Below are positions 9,021 to 17,597 of a stretch of DNA of 64,000 bases, piece after piece. How positions within the stretch are numbered: the first letter of the stretch is position 1; each line of letters starts with the position of its first letter. The notes beneath the pieces are model-generated. The model was not told where the DNA came from. It saw only the letters and a list, made by a program, of their open reading frames with translations, and did not search any database. The stretch lies in contig NZ_BSNY01000012.1 in the NCBI RefSeq assembly GCF_030160235.1, positions 434,001-498,000 of the forward strand. The letters are read 5' to 3'. Made by a program: the position numbers and the translations under genes. Origin of the DNA: Mesorhizobium huakuii (GTDB lineage Bacteria > Pseudomonadota > Alphaproteobacteria > Rhizobiales > Rhizobiaceae).

Positions 9021-9911
9021 ATGCCGATATCCATACAACAGCAGTCGGTAATTTACAGAACTGACATATATGCAATCGAACGCTCTCTGGAGAGCATCGC
9101 CAGAGCCGCAGAGCTTGCTGTACCCTTCGGCGTCAGCGAATTTTGTCTTGTCTATGGAGATTCGTCCCCTGACCCCTGCCTTACCGACGATCAGATATCA
9201 GTTCTGAGAAACAGGTTCTCCAATATCACGATAAAATATGATTTCTTCAATGGAAATTTGGGATCGGCAGGCGGTCACAATCGTCTAGCGGCGGCAGCGA
9301 CCGCTGACTTTATCCTGATCCAAAATCCCGATGTTGTTCCGGCTCCGCGCCTCCTGGAGAATTTGATCGCCCCTTTTTCCGACAAGGGGATTGGGATGGT
9401 GGAAGCGAAGCAGATTCCGATAGAGCATCCAAAGGAGTACGACACGCAAACTGGAGATACGTCCTGGGCCAGCACTGCGTGCGCGATTGTTAGAAGAGAT
9501 ACGTATGAGCGGATCGGAGGGTTCGACGCGAAGACCTTCTTCCTGTACTGCGATGACGTTGATTTTTCGTGGCGGGTGCGCGAGTTGGGCCTGCGCGTTG
9601 TCTTCCAGCCCTCTGCTGTTGCATTCCATGACAAGCGGCTATCAACGCAAGGTGGATGGCAGCCCTCGTCTTCCGAGAGGTTTTACTCTGCAGAGGCTGC
9701 ACTTCTTCTCACTTATAAATGGTCACGCGAAGATTTGACCGAGAAAATACTTGAAGATTTTCTCCAGCATGGTGATGAGTTTCAGAAGAAGGCTGTCGTC
9801 GAGTTTAATGAGAGGAAAGAGAGGGGCTTGTTGCCAAAGCAGAGGGATCAAAGTCGGGCAGTAGCTCAGTTTGTCGATGGAAACTATGCAAAGCATAGGT
9901 ATGCAATATGA
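9021..9911 (+). CDS. Glycosyltransferase family 2
   Basis: GT-A fold glycosyltransferase of 296 residues. The DXD-type acidic centre is ILIQNPDVVPAP near residue 99. GTs of this type also carry an acceptor-side acidic motif, here LYCDDVDFSWRVRELG near 175, as in rhamnosyltransferase-like GT2 enzymes. GNLGSAGGHNRL near 75 matches the nucleotide-sugar loop of that group. A GAAAGAGG ribosome binding site precedes the ATG. It overlaps the next gene by four bases (ATGA), so both are co-translated. Codon use is AT-richer than in the flanking operons. It likely adds a sugar to a lipid-linked surface glycan. Confidence 0.88.
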   Translation: MPISIQQQSVIYRTDIYAIERSLESIARAAELAVPFGVSEFCLVYGDSSPDPCLTDDQISVLRNRFSNITIKYDFFNGNLGSAGGHNRLAAAATADFILIQNPDVVPAPRLLENLIAPFSDKGIGMVEAKQIPIEHPKEYDTQTGDTSWASTACAIVRRDTYERIGGFDAKTFFLYCDDVDFSWRVRELGLRVVFQPSAVAFHDKRLSTQGGWQPSSSERFYSAEAALLLTYKWSREDLTEKILEDFLQHGDEFQKKAVVEFNERKERGLLPKQRDQSRAVAQFVDGNYAKHRYAI

Positions 9912-11785
9912 TTACGAATCCTTTCAACGAATATAAAAATGAATACGCGTTTGACAACGTTTATGGGCACTTAATAGAAATATTGAAGCGTAATCTAGAT
10001 ACGTCAACGCAGTCTGGTGCCGTTCATCTTGATATCGGCTGCGGCTATGGGGCTATCGCTGAACATATTACGGGAGAAGTTGGAAGAATTTATGTTGGGA
10101 TCGATGCGAACAAAAGCGGCTTGAAATCGCTGAAAGATCGGGGATTTGAAACGCATGAGCATTTCCTGGAAAGCCAAGAGGGGGCGCTTTCCTTTTTCGA
10201 ACGGGTCATTGGCGATCGTAAACTGGGTTCGATCTCCATGTTGGACACTCTTGAGCATCTTCCCAACGGCCTCTCGATTCTGAAGGCTATAGCTACGCTC
10301 GCGAGCAAGCACCGGGCCATGGTGGCAATCAGTGTTCCAAATATTCAACATCGTGACATCGGTTTCAAACTCGCATTGGGGTCGATAGCCTACACGGACG
10401 CCGGACTTCTGGATCACACGCATGTGATGATGTACGACTACGATCACCTGGATCGTGTTCTTCGCCATGCTGGACTTCGCATCTGCGATCAGAATCATGT
10501 CAGAGTTAATCACAGCGATCAGTTCTTTCCGCGAGACCATCCTGTTCTTCAGAGCGCCACCACAATTAGGGCTTTCCTGAAATACATCAGGGCGGGCGTT
10601 AACGATCAGGACCAGATAAACCAGTTCGTGGTGGCGGCACTGCCTTGTGAACCAATTACCGGGCCAACCTTTGAGACTGTCCACGACGTCGACCGCCCAT
10701 TTCTGTCCATTGTCACCAGGACCCAAGGCAAGCGTATCCATACCTTGGTCGAGTACTTCACGTGTCTTGCCGGGCAGGTGTGCCGAGACTTCGAGGTTTT
10801 TGTCGTAGGCCATCGCCTGTCGCTGGAAAGGCAGATAGCAATAGAGCAAGTCATTGAAGATTTGCCTCTATGGCTCAAGGATAAGACAAAGTTAATCAGG
10901 GTTGATCACGGAAATAGAACCCATCCGTTGAATGTGGGCTTTGCGCAGGCGAACGGTCGATATATTGCGATACACGATGATGACGACATCCCAATGGGCC
11001 ACTGGGTTGACAGTTTTCGGAAGCTCGCCATTGACAATGATGGTGCATTGTTAAGATGCGTATCTTCGCTGCAGAATGTTGAGACGGTTTCCATCAGGGG
11101 GCGAGATGGAGTTAGATCGATTGGGAAAGCAGCACCATATCCTTCGGAATTTGACTTTATTCAGCACCTGAGTGGTAATTACTCACCCAATAACACGCTC
11201 GCTTTTCCGAGGGGGGTTTTCCACCATTTGAATATGAGATTTGACGAAAGCCTTACCACGACAGAGGATTGGGACTACATCATGCGTGTAGCCAGCGTGG
11301 TTGGCGTTGCATCAAGCCCAGAGATTACCGGGACCTATCAATGGTGGGAGACGGGTAACTCACGGGCCATGCATACGGACAACGAATGGACGCTGAACAT
11401 GGCTTGGATACAAGAAAAACTGGATTCACGGCCGATCCTTATTCCGGCTGGAACCGTCAGAAAGATTCTTAGTCTGTGGGAGCGTGCTGAGCACGTGAAT
11501 TTCTTGCGGAGCGAAATTGACAGAAACCGAAATGAGGCTGTCGATCAGCAAAACCTGTTGCGTGAAATTGACGATATTATCAACTCGACCTCTTGGAAAC
11601 TCTCGGCGCCCATGCGTTGGCCGAAGAGAATGTTGGGCGCCCGTAGCTCAAGATTGACGGATTACCTCGGTTTGTCAGTGCAGCAGTTGCAAGAAACGAG
11701 GAGAAGGCTTTTGTCATCCAGATCATGGCGCGCAACGAGACCTATGCGCGCCGTGGCAAGATTATTTAAAGTGCCCCCCAATTGA
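9908..11785 (+). CDS. Bifunctional methyltransferase-glycosyltransferase (GT2) fusion
   Basis: A 625-residue two-domain protein. Residues 1-240 are a SAM methyltransferase with motif I LDIGCGYGAI (41-50) and LDTLEHLP (112-119). Residues 262-480 are a GT2 domain: strand PFLSIVTRTQGK, a DDDD nucleotide-sugar motif in IAIHDDDDIP (353-362) and TTEDWDY (451-457). A charged, probably coiled segment (525-558) leads to two copies of a basic SW motif, STSWKLSAPMR (560-570) and SRSWRATRPMR (604-614), which in many polysaccharide GTs marks the C-terminal tail. The double tail is unusual. The gene ends 20 bases before repeat copy 2. Confidence 0.85.
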   Translation: MITNPFNEYKNEYAFDNVYGHLIEILKRNLDTSTQSGAVHLDIGCGYGAIAEHITGEVGRIYVGIDANKSGLKSLKDRGFETHEHFLESQEGALSFFERVIGDRKLGSISMLDTLEHLPNGLSILKAIATLASKHRAMVAISVPNIQHRDIGFKLALGSIAYTDAGLLDHTHVMMYDYDHLDRVLRHAGLRICDQNHVRVNHSDQFFPRDHPVLQSATTIRAFLKYIRAGVNDQDQINQFVVAALPCEPITGPTFETVHDVDRPFLSIVTRTQGKRIHTLVEYFTCLAGQVCRDFEVFVVGHRLSLERQIAIEQVIEDLPLWLKDKTKLIRVDHGNRTHPLNVGFAQANGRYIAIHDDDDIPMGHWVDSFRKLAIDNDGALLRCVSSLQNVETVSIRGRDGVRSIGKAAPYPSEFDFIQHLSGNYSPNNTLAFPRGVFHHLNMRFDESLTTTEDWDYIMRVASVVGVASSPEITGTYQWWETGNSRAMHTDNEWTLNMAWIQEKLDSRPILIPAGTVRKILSLWERAEHVNFLRSEIDRNRNEAVDQQNLLREIDDIINSTSWKLSAPMRWPKRMLGARSSRLTDYLGLSVQQLQETRRRLLSSRSWRATRPMRAVARLFKVPPN

Positions 11786-11803
11786 AGGGGTTGGCGTCGT
11801 TGC

Positions 11804-12673
11804 TCAGAAATAGCCGTCAGATGCCGCGGTCGCCTCTTTCGGGATCTCCACACCGTCGACCAGGATCTTGTCGACCAGTTCGTGGTGGAAGCAGACCAGG
11901 CCCTTGATGCGCTCGGCCTCATGCACCGGCTCGGGATAGTACCAGACGAGGTTCTCGTGCCGCTTCTTGGGCGTCGTCACGTGATAGTAGTTGGAGATAC
12001 CCTTGTAGGGGCAGCGCGAAATGTAGCGGCTGGGCGCGAACATATCGAGCCGCGTGTCCGAGATCGGCAGATAGTGGCGCACCGGATGGCCGGTTTCGAA
12101 CAGGAACACGCCACGGCGTGAATCGGCGACCTGCTCACCGTCGAGGATGACCTGCACCCGTCGCGAGGAGGGCAGGCAGTCGACCCGGCGGAACGGGTCG
12201 CGGGCGTGGACGAAGATCTCTTCGTCCTCCTCATACCAGTGCGTCATCTTGGGCCAATAGAAGGACATGTGGTCCGACAGGTCAGGCGATCCCTTGACCG
12301 GATCGAGATAGCGCCAGGCGGCATCCTCGACCAGCGTGATGCCGGTGTTCAGCGAATAATGCGTGGCGATGCCCTTGAACGGGCTCTCTGTCGTCGTCCT
12401 GCTCGGCAGCAGAAACTCCTCGCGCACGTCGCTCATGGGGAAATAGTAGACGGGCAGATGGTCGCTCTCGTAGAGCACCAACGCCTTGGTCGTGTCGGCG
12501 ACGATCATCGATCCCACCTGCACGCGCAGCCGCTTCTGCATTGGCATGGTGAAGGCGACATAGCCCGGCTCGAACTCATACTGCACGATCGTGTCGAGCA
12601 AGGGGAAATGCGGCCCGCGGCCGCGCAAATGAGGCTTGCGAATGGTAGTCTCCCGTTTCTTGTCTCTTGTCAT
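11804..12673 (-). CDS. DUF427 (NTP_transf_9) domain protein, two domains
   Basis: Soluble protein of 289 residues with two DUF427 repeats, both of unknown biochemical role. The first shows RVQVGSMIVADTTKALVLYE, then SPFKG; the second shows RVQVILDGEQVADSRRGVFL, then CPYKGISNYY and the closing NLVWYYPEP and GLVCFHHE segments. The usual DUF427 protein has one copy of about 100 residues, so this is the tandem form. I choose ATG 12673 because a short frame running in from the binding-protein gene ends there as ATGA; a GTG at 12688 is also in frame. Its 3' end is duplicated at 4565-4815. Confidence 0.85.
   Translation of the reverse strand: MTRDKKRETTIRKPHLRGRGPHFPLLDTIVQYEFEPGYVAFTMPMQKRLRVQVGSMIVADTTKALVLYESDHLPVYYFPMSDVREEFLLPSRTTTESPFKGIATHYSLNTGITLVEDAAWRYLDPVKGSPDLSDHMSFYWPKMTHWYEEDEEIFVHARDPFRRVDCLPSSRRVQVILDGEQVADSRRGVFLFETGHPVRHYLPISDTRLDMFAPSRYISRCPYKGISNYYHVTTPKKRHENLVWYYPEPVHEAERIKGLVCFHHELVDKILVDGVEIPKEATAASDGYF
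11806..12056. repeat. 251-bp direct repeat, copy 2 (inside intact DUF427 gene)
   Basis: Partner of 4565-4815; it covers the last 83 codons of the intact DUF427 gene. Homology starts at the residues just before the stop codon and ends sharply inside the second DUF427 domain, so the junction is within coding sequence. This copy keeps the family motif CPYKG and is therefore taken as the functional version. Recombination between the two copies would remove 7241 bases and leave one intact gene. Confidence 0.95.
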
Positions 12674-12846
12674 CGAGCGTTGGCGCACAGCGAGATGAAC
12701 CTGGATTGAGCCATGGTGCCGGAGAGGGTTTCCAGGCGGCGGGCTTCCCCTGCATCGAGCCGCTCGAACGATGGCCCCCCATCGCTCTTCGCAGCCTGCC
12801 AGCGGATAGCCTCACCGCCCGAAAGCAGAATTGTCCAATCCAGCCT
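12670..12846 (-). other. 58-codon frame between binding protein and DUF427 genes
   Basis: Directly after the TAG of the binding-protein gene the same frame stays open for 58 codons and closes with TGA overlapping the DUF427 ATG at 12673. Its content looks protein-like (RLDAGEARRLETLSG), with third-position G and C typical of the region. There is no ATG except one 14 codons from the end; CTG 12843 is the first possible alternative. It may be a real small gene, a leader that couples the two genes, or a decayed extension. I cannot decide which. Confidence 0.35.
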
Positions 12847-14502
12847 CTATCCCAGCGACACGCGGTCGAGCAGCAGACCGGCGGCGATCGGCGGCAGGCC
12901 GCTGACATTCTTGCGCACCGGCACCAGCAGGTCCGGGAAGTAGCTGAAAATGACCGGCGTCTCGTCGAGCAGCAGCTTCTGGATGTCGGAGGCCGCCGCA
13001 CGCTGCGCGCCGATGTCGAGCGCCTTGAGGTATGAAGTGACCATGCCGTCATAGGCTGGATTCTTGAAATGCGCCGCATTCCACGGGCCGTCGCTGACCA
13101 GCGGGCTTTTCAGGAACACGTTCGGCACGCTGCGGTGCGCGTAGTCGGTGATCCCCAGCGGGCTGTCCAGCCAGTCCGACTGGCCGAACACCGCCTTGCC
13201 GTAATATTTGTCCTGGTCCTCGATGTTGAGCGCGATGCGGGCGCCGATCTCCTTGGCGAAATTCTGGAACAGCTGCGCGTAGCCCGGAATGTCGGAATAG
13301 CGCAGCGTCGTCAGGGTAATGTCGAAGCCGTTGGCGAGGCCGGCCGCCTCCATCAGCTGCTTGGCCTTGGCGATGTCCTGGACGCGCTGCGGCACCGTCT
13401 TGTCAGTGGCTGGAAAGGCCGGCGCGAACGGGCTGTCATTCCCGGTCGCCGCCATGCCGCGGCACAGGCCGTCGACCAGCTTGGAGCGGTCGATGCTAAG
13501 CGCCAGTGCCTGGCGTACGCGCTTGTCGGTGAAGGGACCGGTGTCGCAGCGCATGTGCAACTGGCGGTGCGCGGTCGAGGCGACGCGCAGCACCGTGATG
13601 TCGGGACTGTTGAGCACCACCTGGCTGACGTCGAGCGGCACCGCGTCGAGGACGTCGACCTCGCCGGCCTGCAGCGCCAGGATGCGCGGCTGCACGTCGC
13701 CGTAGAACTTGAACTCGAGCCGGTCGGGCAGCGCCTTCTCGCCCCAATAGTCGGGATTGCGCACGAAGGTGGCGCCGACCTTCGGCGTGTAGCTTTCCAG
13801 CCGGAACGGCCCGGTGCCCTCAAAGGTCTTTTCGTAGTCGCCCTTGTAGCTCGCCGGCAGGATGACGGCGTTGTAATTGTCGATCGACACCGAATAAGGA
13901 AAGCTGCCGTTCGGCGCATCGAGATGGAAAGCGACGGTGTGGTCGTCGACTTTCTGCGTGCCGCCCTTCGACAGCAGGCCCTTGAACACCGAAAGCGCGT
14001 TCGAGGCGCCTTTGGGGTCGGCGAGGCGATCGAAGGTCGCGACGACGTCGTCGGCCTTGAAGTCCTCGCCATTGTGGAACTTCACGCCCTTGCGCAGCTT
14101 GAAGGTCCAGACACTGCCGTCCGCGTTCGGCGACCAGCTTTCTGCCAGCACCGGCTTCAGGGTGAGGTCCGGCTGCGTGATGCAGAGGAATTCGGCGGTC
14201 TGGAAAACCAGCTGGTAGCTGCCGCTGTCATAGTAGGTGACGGGATCGATGGCGCCGCCCGGCGTTGCCACGCCGGCGCGCACCGTGCCGCCCGGCTTGC
14301 CCTCGGCGCGGGCTTTCTGGGTGCCGAGGCCCGCGGCCGCGACAAGGCTGCCCAGGAACGGCAGGGAAAGACCGAGAACGCTGCCATGGCGCAGGAAATC
14401 GCGGCGGTCGAGCCGGCCGGCCAGCAATTCATCGACAGCGGAATTTTCGATTGCCGTCAGGTTTTTGCGAGCAGTGTCGATCGTCATGAAATGCCTTGGC
14501 AT
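12847..14502 (-). CDS. Peptide/opine-type ABC transporter substrate-binding protein (Tat-exported)
   Basis: Periplasmic binding protein of the SBP_bac_5 family, 551 residues. The N-terminus carries a twin-arginine signal, RRDFLRHGSVLGLSLPFLG, at about residues 32-50 with an Ala-rich cleavage zone after it. The family core AESWSPNADGSVWTFKLRKG is near residue 125. The start has GAGGA 9 bases upstream. It is a close paralogue of the binding protein at 19490-21154, sharing long near-identical blocks such as GNDSPFAP and NAAHFKN. It is divergent from a LysR gene and lies apart from the permeases. Ligand unknown; the family binds peptides, opines, sugars and amine compounds. Confidence 0.9.
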   Translation of the reverse strand: MPRHFMTIDTARKNLTAIENSAVDELLAGRLDRRDFLRHGSVLGLSLPFLGSLVAAAGLGTQKARAEGKPGGTVRAGVATPGGAIDPVTYYDSGSYQLVFQTAEFLCITQPDLTLKPVLAESWSPNADGSVWTFKLRKGVKFHNGEDFKADDVVATFDRLADPKGASNALSVFKGLLSKGGTQKVDDHTVAFHLDAPNGSFPYSVSIDNYNAVILPASYKGDYEKTFEGTGPFRLESYTPKVGATFVRNPDYWGEKALPDRLEFKFYGDVQPRILALQAGEVDVLDAVPLDVSQVVLNSPDITVLRVASTAHRQLHMRCDTGPFTDKRVRQALALSIDRSKLVDGLCRGMAATGNDSPFAPAFPATDKTVPQRVQDIAKAKQLMEAAGLANGFDITLTTLRYSDIPGYAQLFQNFAKEIGARIALNIEDQDKYYGKAVFGQSDWLDSPLGITDYAHRSVPNVFLKSPLVSDGPWNAAHFKNPAYDGMVTSYLKALDIGAQRAAASDIQKLLLDETPVIFSYFPDLLVPVRKNVSGLPPIAAGLLLDRVSLG

Positions 14503-14619
14503 GGCTGCATTCCTCGCTTGCCCTTGGGGGATCGGCCATTTAGGTCATTGTTGATCGCGACCGGAAAGCGATATTTTTTGATAGGGTCCATCGAAATTTT
14601 CGATGCGGGAGTGAATGCC

Positions 14620-15522
14620 ATGGACACCGAGAACCTGCGCAGTTTCCTGGAGGTTGCCGAGCATGGCAGCTTCACTGTCGCGGCCGGCCGGCTCAACCTC
14701 GCGCAATCCACGGTCAGTGCGCGCATCAGGGGGTTGGAGGAGCAGTTGGGGCGCCGGCTTTTCGTGCGCGACCGCGACGGCGTCACGCTGACGCCGGCCG
14801 GGCGGCAATTCCTGCCGCACGCCTCCTCCATCACCCGCACCTGGGAGCAGTCGCGGCAAGACATCGCCGTTCCCGATGGCTATGAGAGCCTGCTGCGGCT
14901 GACTGGTCCCGCCTATCTGTGGGAGCGCATCACCTCTCCATGGGTCGAGTGGATGCGCGCCAGGCGGCCGAACGTGGCGCTGCGGCTCGAAGGCAGCTTT
15001 CCGGATCTGGCCATTGACCAACTGGCGGAAGGCCTACTCGACATCTGTATCCTCTATTTGCCGCGCCCGCATCCCGGCATCGTCTATGAGACGCTGGCCG
15101 TCGATCAGGTCGTGCTCGTCCAGCACGCGGCACAGACCAAGCCCTGGACCGAGAACTATATTCTCATGGACTGGGGGCTCGAATTCCGCATCGAGCATGA
15201 CCGCGCCTTTGCCGGCATGGTCAAGCCGGCGATTTCCGCCGGGCTGGTCTTCATCGGGCTGCAGCATGTGCTGTCGCAGCAGGCGGCCGCCTATCTGCCG
15301 CTCAGCGCCGTCAGCGGCCATATCGAGCGCGGCGAGATGCGACGCATCGACGACGCGCCGATTTTCCAGCGGCCGATCTATCTCGCCTATCCCTCGAACC
15401 CGGTCTCGTCCGACGTGCTCGACGTCGCGCTGACGGGCTTGCGCTCGCTGGCCAGGAACTGGGCGGACGGTCAGGGCTTTTCGGAAGGCGACCGTTCCCT
15501 GGGCCTGCCCAGCCGGAGGTAG
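14620..15522 (+). CDS. LysR family transcriptional regulator
   Basis: DNA-binding regulator of 300 residues with an N-terminal winged helix (LRSFLEVAEHGSFTVAAGRL, then QSTVSARIRGLEEQLG) and a C-terminal effector domain. The ATG at 14620 has GGGAG eight bases upstream; a longer open frame continues upstream but that part is antisense to the binding-protein gene. It is transcribed away from the binding-protein gene 118 bases away, the usual arrangement for a LysR that controls its neighbour. It ends 17 bases before the transporter ATPase gene that converges on it. Confidence 0.9.
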   Translation: MDTENLRSFLEVAEHGSFTVAAGRLNLAQSTVSARIRGLEEQLGRRLFVRDRDGVTLTPAGRQFLPHASSITRTWEQSRQDIAVPDGYESLLRLTGPAYLWERITSPWVEWMRARRPNVALRLEGSFPDLAIDQLAEGLLDICILYLPRPHPGIVYETLAVDQVVLVQHAAQTKPWTENYILMDWGLEFRIEHDRAFAGMVKPAISAGLVFIGLQHVLSQQAAAYLPLSAVSGHIERGEMRRIDDAPIFQRPIYLAYPSNPVSSDVLDVALTGLRSLARNWADGQGFSEGDRSLGLPSRR

Positions 15523-15539
15523 CCGGCCGCGATGCCTTG

Positions 15540-17597
15540 CTATGCCGGTTCGGTGACGACCGCCTTCTGCAGCCTGGCGAGCTCCGGGTACGGGATATGG
15601 CAGCGGATCGAATGGCCGGGCTGCGCCTCGGCCAGCGGCGGCTCCTGCTGCTCGCAGATCGGGCCGATCTTGCGCGGGCAGCGCGTGTTGAAGACGCAGC
15701 CCGGGGGTGGGTTGGTGGCGCTGGGGATCTCGCCGTCGAGCCGGATGCGCGCCGTCTCGGTCTGGTCGAGCTGGGGCACGGCCGACAGCAGCGCTTCGGT
15801 ATAGGGGTGATGCGGCCCGGAGAAGACTTCCTCCGATGGCCCGATCTCCATGATGCGGCCGAGATAGAGCACGGCAATCTTGTCGGAGAGGTAACGCACG
15901 ACGCCAAGGTCGTGCGAGATGAAGATGTAGCTGACGTCCTCCTTCGATTGCAGGTCGGCGAGCAGGTTGAGGATCGCCGCCTGGACGGAGACGTCGAGTG
16001 CCGAGGTCGGCTCGTCGCAGACGACGATGCGCGGATCGCCGGCGAAGGCGCGCGCAATGGCGACGCGCTGCTTCAGGCCGCCCGAGAGCTGGCGCGGCTT
16101 GACGGCCAGATGCCGGTCGGTGAGGCGCACCGCGCGGACGAGGTCGTCGAGGCGTGCCTCCTGCGCCTTGCCGGAAAGGCCGGCCAGCCGCTTCAAGGCG
16201 CGGCTAAGGATGTGGCGGATCGAATGCGAGCGGTTGAGGGCCGAGTCCGGGTTCTGGAAGACGATCTGCATCGCCTTGACCTGATCGTCGCCGCGGTTTT
16301 CCAGTTTCGGCGCCAGCGCCTTGCCCTCGAGTTCGATGGTGCCGCCGTCATCGGGCGGCACCAGGCCGAGCAGCAGCCTGGCGAAGGTGGTCTTGCCGCT
16401 GCCGGATTCGCCGACCAGCCCCAGCGTCTCGCCGGGCCTGAGATCAAGCGAGACATCCTTGACGGCGCGCAAGGGATGGCCATGGCTGGCATAGGTCTTG
16501 TTCAGCCCGGCGACGCGCAGCACCGGCGCGGTTGTCGGCTTGGGCGCTGTCGCAACATCGCTCGGTGTGGCGCGCGGCAGAGCTTGCGCCTTGTCGTGGT
16601 GGAAGCAACGAGACAGGCGCTTGCCGCGCTCGTCACTCAGATCATAGAGCGGCGGCAATTCGGTGCGGCAGCGATTGTCGGCGAGCGCGCAGCGGTCGGC
16701 AAAGGCGCAACCCTTGATGTCGGCGCCAATGCCCGGCAGGAAGCCCGGAATGGTGTCGAGCCGGCCCTGGTCCTTGCGCTGGCCGCCGCGTGGCAGGCAG
16801 CGAAGCAGCGCGACCGTATAGGGATGGCGCGGGTCGTTGAAGACGACATCCGTCGGTCCTTCCTCGACAAGCATGCCGGCATAGAGCACGCCGACGCGGT
16901 CGCACATGTTGGAGACGACAGCAAGGTTGTGGCTGATGAACAGGATGGAGGCCGACAGCTCTTGCCTGAGCTGCGCGATGAGGTCGAGCACCTCTGCCTC
17001 GACCGTCGCGTCGAGGCCGGTGGTCGGCTCGTCGAGGATCAGCATCGAGGGGTCGTTGGCCAGCGCCATGGCGATCGCCACGCGCTGCTGCATGCCGCCG
17101 GAGAGCTGGTGCGGATAGCGCTGCATGACGCTTGGCGGATCGGAGATACGCACCCGGTTGAGCATGGCAATGGCGCGATCGGTCGCCGCCTGTCCCGTGA
17201 CACCGCCAAGCTCGAAGATCTCGGTCAGTTGCCGGCCGATGCGGATCGACGGGTTCAGCGCCTTGCCGGGATCCTGATAGACCATCGAGACGCTTTCGGC
17301 GCGCGCCCGCCGCAAGGCCTCGGCATCGAGCTTCATGACGTCCTGGCCATCGAGCGAGATCACGCCGCCCAATATCGAGCCGTTTCTTGGCAAATAGCGC
17401 ACGACGGTGAGCGCCACGGTGGATTTGCCGCAGCCGGACTCGCCGACCAGCCCATAGGCCTCGCCTTGCCTGATGTTGAGGCTGAGATTGCGTAGCACGG
17501 CACGATTGCGCCCGGCCACCCGGTAGGCGACCGACAGATCGGTGAGTTCGAGGGCGTTTTCAGCCTTTGCCGGTTTAGTCGGGGCGGAGTTAGTCAT
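15540..17597 (-). CDS. Dipeptide/oligopeptide-type ABC transporter ATP-binding protein, fused double ATPase
   Basis: Single 685-residue protein joining the two ATPases (DppD- and DppF-like) that are usually separate. The first half has GESGCGKST, LSGGMQQRVAIAMAL and LILDEPTTGLD; the second half has GESGSGKTT, LSGGLKQRVAIARAF and VVCDEPTSALD. Both halves also carry Cys-containing C-terminal extensions (CAFADRCALAD; CVFNTRCPRKIG) known from this subfamily and linked to an iron-sulfur site. Start ATG 17597 has GGAG eight bases upstream and overlaps the permease stop. It is the last gene of the transporter operon. Confidence 0.93.
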   Translation of the reverse strand: MTNSAPTKPAKAENALELTDLSVAYRVAGRNRAVLRNLSLNIRQGEAYGLVGESGCGKSTVALTVVRYLPRNGSILGGVISLDGQDVMKLDAEALRRARAESVSMVYQDPGKALNPSIRIGRQLTEIFELGGVTGQAATDRAIAMLNRVRISDPPSVMQRYPHQLSGGMQQRVAIAMALANDPSMLILDEPTTGLDATVEAEVLDLIAQLRQELSASILFISHNLAVVSNMCDRVGVLYAGMLVEEGPTDVVFNDPRHPYTVALLRCLPRGGQRKDQGRLDTIPGFLPGIGADIKGCAFADRCALADNRCRTELPPLYDLSDERGKRLSRCFHHDKAQALPRATPSDVATAPKPTTAPVLRVAGLNKTYASHGHPLRAVKDVSLDLRPGETLGLVGESGSGKTTFARLLLGLVPPDDGGTIELEGKALAPKLENRGDDQVKAMQIVFQNPDSALNRSHSIRHILSRALKRLAGLSGKAQEARLDDLVRAVRLTDRHLAVKPRQLSGGLKQRVAIARAFAGDPRIVVCDEPTSALDVSVQAAILNLLADLQSKEDVSYIFISHDLGVVRYLSDKIAVLYLGRIMEIGPSEEVFSGPHHPYTEALLSAVPQLDQTETARIRLDGEIPSATNPPPGCVFNTRCPRKIGPICEQQEPPLAEAQPGHSIRCHIPYPELARLQKAVVTEPA

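Larger units (their letters stand above)
4816..11805. other. Glycan-modification genomic island between direct repeats
   Basis: Five glycan genes fill this 7-kb segment: two acyltransferases and a methyltransferase on minus, and a glycosyltransferase and a methyltransferase-glycosyltransferase on plus. The stretch is visibly richer in A and T than its flanks, uses TTG starts and has long gene-free gaps, all unlike the neighbouring tightly packed operons. Direct repeats of a DUF427 3' end bound it on both sides. No integrase, transposase or tRNA is present, so I call it a horizontally acquired or swapped cassette, not an active mobile element. Confidence 0.75.

Noticed and set aside
4565-12056. 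Classical integrative element with att sites
   Set aside because: No integrase, no tRNA gene and repeats of 251 bases are far longer than normal att cores.
13069-14619. N-terminal 517 codons fused in frame to the LysR gene
   Set aside because: This part is antisense to the binding-protein gene; the LysR domain begins at ATG 14620 with its own ribosome binding site.
15537-17495. A 652-codon frame on plus
   Set aside because: Shadow of the double ATPase gene, which has all Walker and signature motifs on the other strand.
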